Made by a program: the position numbers and the translations under genes. A model generated the notes under the pieces. That model saw only the letters and a list, made by a program, of their open reading frames with translations. It did not search any database and was not told the DNA's origin. A stretch of 64,000 nt of DNA from Urechis unicinctus (lineage: Eukaryota > Annelida > Polychaeta > Xenopneusta > Urechidae). Where the stretch lies: the NCBI GenBank assembly GCA_034190875.2, contig CM067358.1, forward strand, positions 57,427,945 to 57,491,944, read 5' to 3'. This document shows positions 62,821 through 64,000 of the stretch, one piece after another (position 1 is the stretch's first letter; every line of letters begins with the position of its first letter).

Positions 62821-64000
62821 CACCTGATGACGGGCGTGTATTGCATTGCTTTGCAGAATCATCACACAGCATGTCAGAGTGAGCTCTCGTAGCGTAGCTT
62901 AAAACTCGTCGATGATATCACCTGACATCGACAAACTTTGGCAATCATTGATACATTAAATTCATATATTGCAGCAAACCCATGACAATACCGAGAAGGA
63001 ACTACTTTTTATGGTTATAATAAGATAATGGGAATCCGCCCATGCTTAAGAGAGGTGTAATGAGAAAATCAAGCACATTGAAAACGACTATTGTATAAAA
63101 ACTTGAGCATTACCGTGGTTAGTCAACAAAATTAAACACAGCAGCTTTGTCCCAAAGACCATTCGTAGAAAAGATCAACAACGAGTGTTTCCCGGCTTCA
63201 CGTTGCATAGATTGGCTAATTCATGCTCGGCATTTATTTTGGCAATGTGCCAGAACAAAGAAGATCGGAAATAGCCATTCCCACCTATCTTGGCTGTCAT
63301 GTCGTGCTGTTGAAGCTCAATTGCACCTGCCCAGATGATGCCTAATATGGTCTAACCAAACTATCTTGTGTCATTTGATGCCATGTGATATTGTGGTGCT
63401 GTGATAGTGTGCCATATCCCTAACTGCTCAAACAGGCACCAACAGGGGAGGCTTGTTGATAGTAATGCTTGTCTGAAAACCAGGATTAATATTTGAATTG
63501 AAAATGCACAGAATATTTGGGTGCAGTTTCTATCTGAAGCATCAATTAGTTTATTCAAACAAAGTAAAAAATAATAGAGGAATATTTGTGGAAGAAATGT
63601 TACAGAATTATTCTATGCTTCGGAATATTGACAAATAGTAGACTATGTTTAAATTATGAGTACATTGTGTTGATACATTAGCGCTTATAAGTTCAAGTTG
63701 TGGTAACTGTGAATAATCATGTACACGAAATGTATCTATTTTCCATGGAATTTCGCACGGTGAGAAAGTAAGATCTTTGCTTGTTGCCAAAGTTGATTCC
63801 AATTTCGTGTACAGAATAATGTCCCTGTAACGCTTGTCATAAGACAAATACCAGTAGTTTCACAAAGGAGCGGTATCTAGCTAATATATTATATGTGGTC
63901 GAGGCAATGTGTCGTGTGCAATATATGGCACCACTTTAATACGTTTACCACTGTAGTGCGGATAGGAAGTGCTGCTATCCTTTCTCGGCTTGTTTTCCAA
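62821..64000. repeat. A-type block, older copy (A'), runs off the window
   Basis: Collinear with 10,928-12,060 of unit 1 (landmarks GCAGAATCA-CACAC, TATATTGCAGCAAAC, CTGCCCAGATGATGCC, CACCAACAGGGG, TTCTCGGCTGGTTTCCAA). Identity is near 85-88% with many indels. It lacks the CAC/CA microsatellite and the first 560 bp of A. It carries AAGATCAACAACGAGTGTTT, like units 2 and 3 and unlike unit 1, showing unit 1 lost that piece. The minus-strand 86-codon frame is broken here. Confidence 0.85.

Overview
The window looks like animal (metazoan) nuclear DNA, probably from an invertebrate; I cannot place it more precisely. It is AT-rich and gene-poor. It has no tightly packed genes, operons or bacterial-type signals. 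It does carry long CA, CAC and ATG microsatellites, several minisatellites, a decayed non-LTR retrotransposon (LINE) and a short terminal-inverted-repeat element. No host gene can be called with confidence and I saw no tRNA, rRNA or CRISPR. The few protein-like reading frames listed are weak candidates. I saw no retrovirus-like or other capsid-bearing element.

The main content is a duplication landscape of at least three ages. I use these block names: P (1-8,590), B0 (8,591-9,740), A (10,361-12,975), B (about 13,000-15,990) and C (about 17,994-21,119). The youngest layer is a tandem array of three units, each beginning in a CAC/CA microsatellite: unit 1 at 10,361-21,119, unit 2 at 21,187-25,010 and unit 3 at 25,079-33,986. 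Unit 2 has lost its middle through a CTTAT/CTTAT microhomology deletion. Unit 3 lacks about 2 kb that unit 1 keeps and carries a displaced 235-bp extra copy of its own sequence.

A middle layer is a large direct duplication. Segment 50,115-51,568 repeats part of B, 51,569-62,440 (P') repeats P, 62,441-62,820 repeats B0, and 62,821 to the window end repeats A. An older layer shows as weak similarity of C to P, of B0 to B, and of 42,220-42,500 to P around 1,430-1,710.

Region by region: P with a LINE relic (5,709-6,686); B0; a plain spacer; the three-unit array (10.1-34.0 kb); a mostly single-copy stretch (34.0-50.1 kb) with many local tandem repeats, a small open frame just past the array edge (34,028-34,207) and a striking row of four CCAAT boxes spaced exactly 32 bp (49,572-49,672); then B', P' (with its own 2.9-kb segment carrying a 329-bp inverted-repeat element at 57,462-57,790), B0' and A'.

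I found no multi-gene system here. What merits attention is how the DNA has been rearranged (microsatellite-bounded amplification, microhomology deletions, templated insertions, one snap-back hairpin junction), two blocks that stay unusually alike between the old copies, and a few candidate exons and promoter-like sites. All identities are by-eye estimates from aligning stretches, not computed values.
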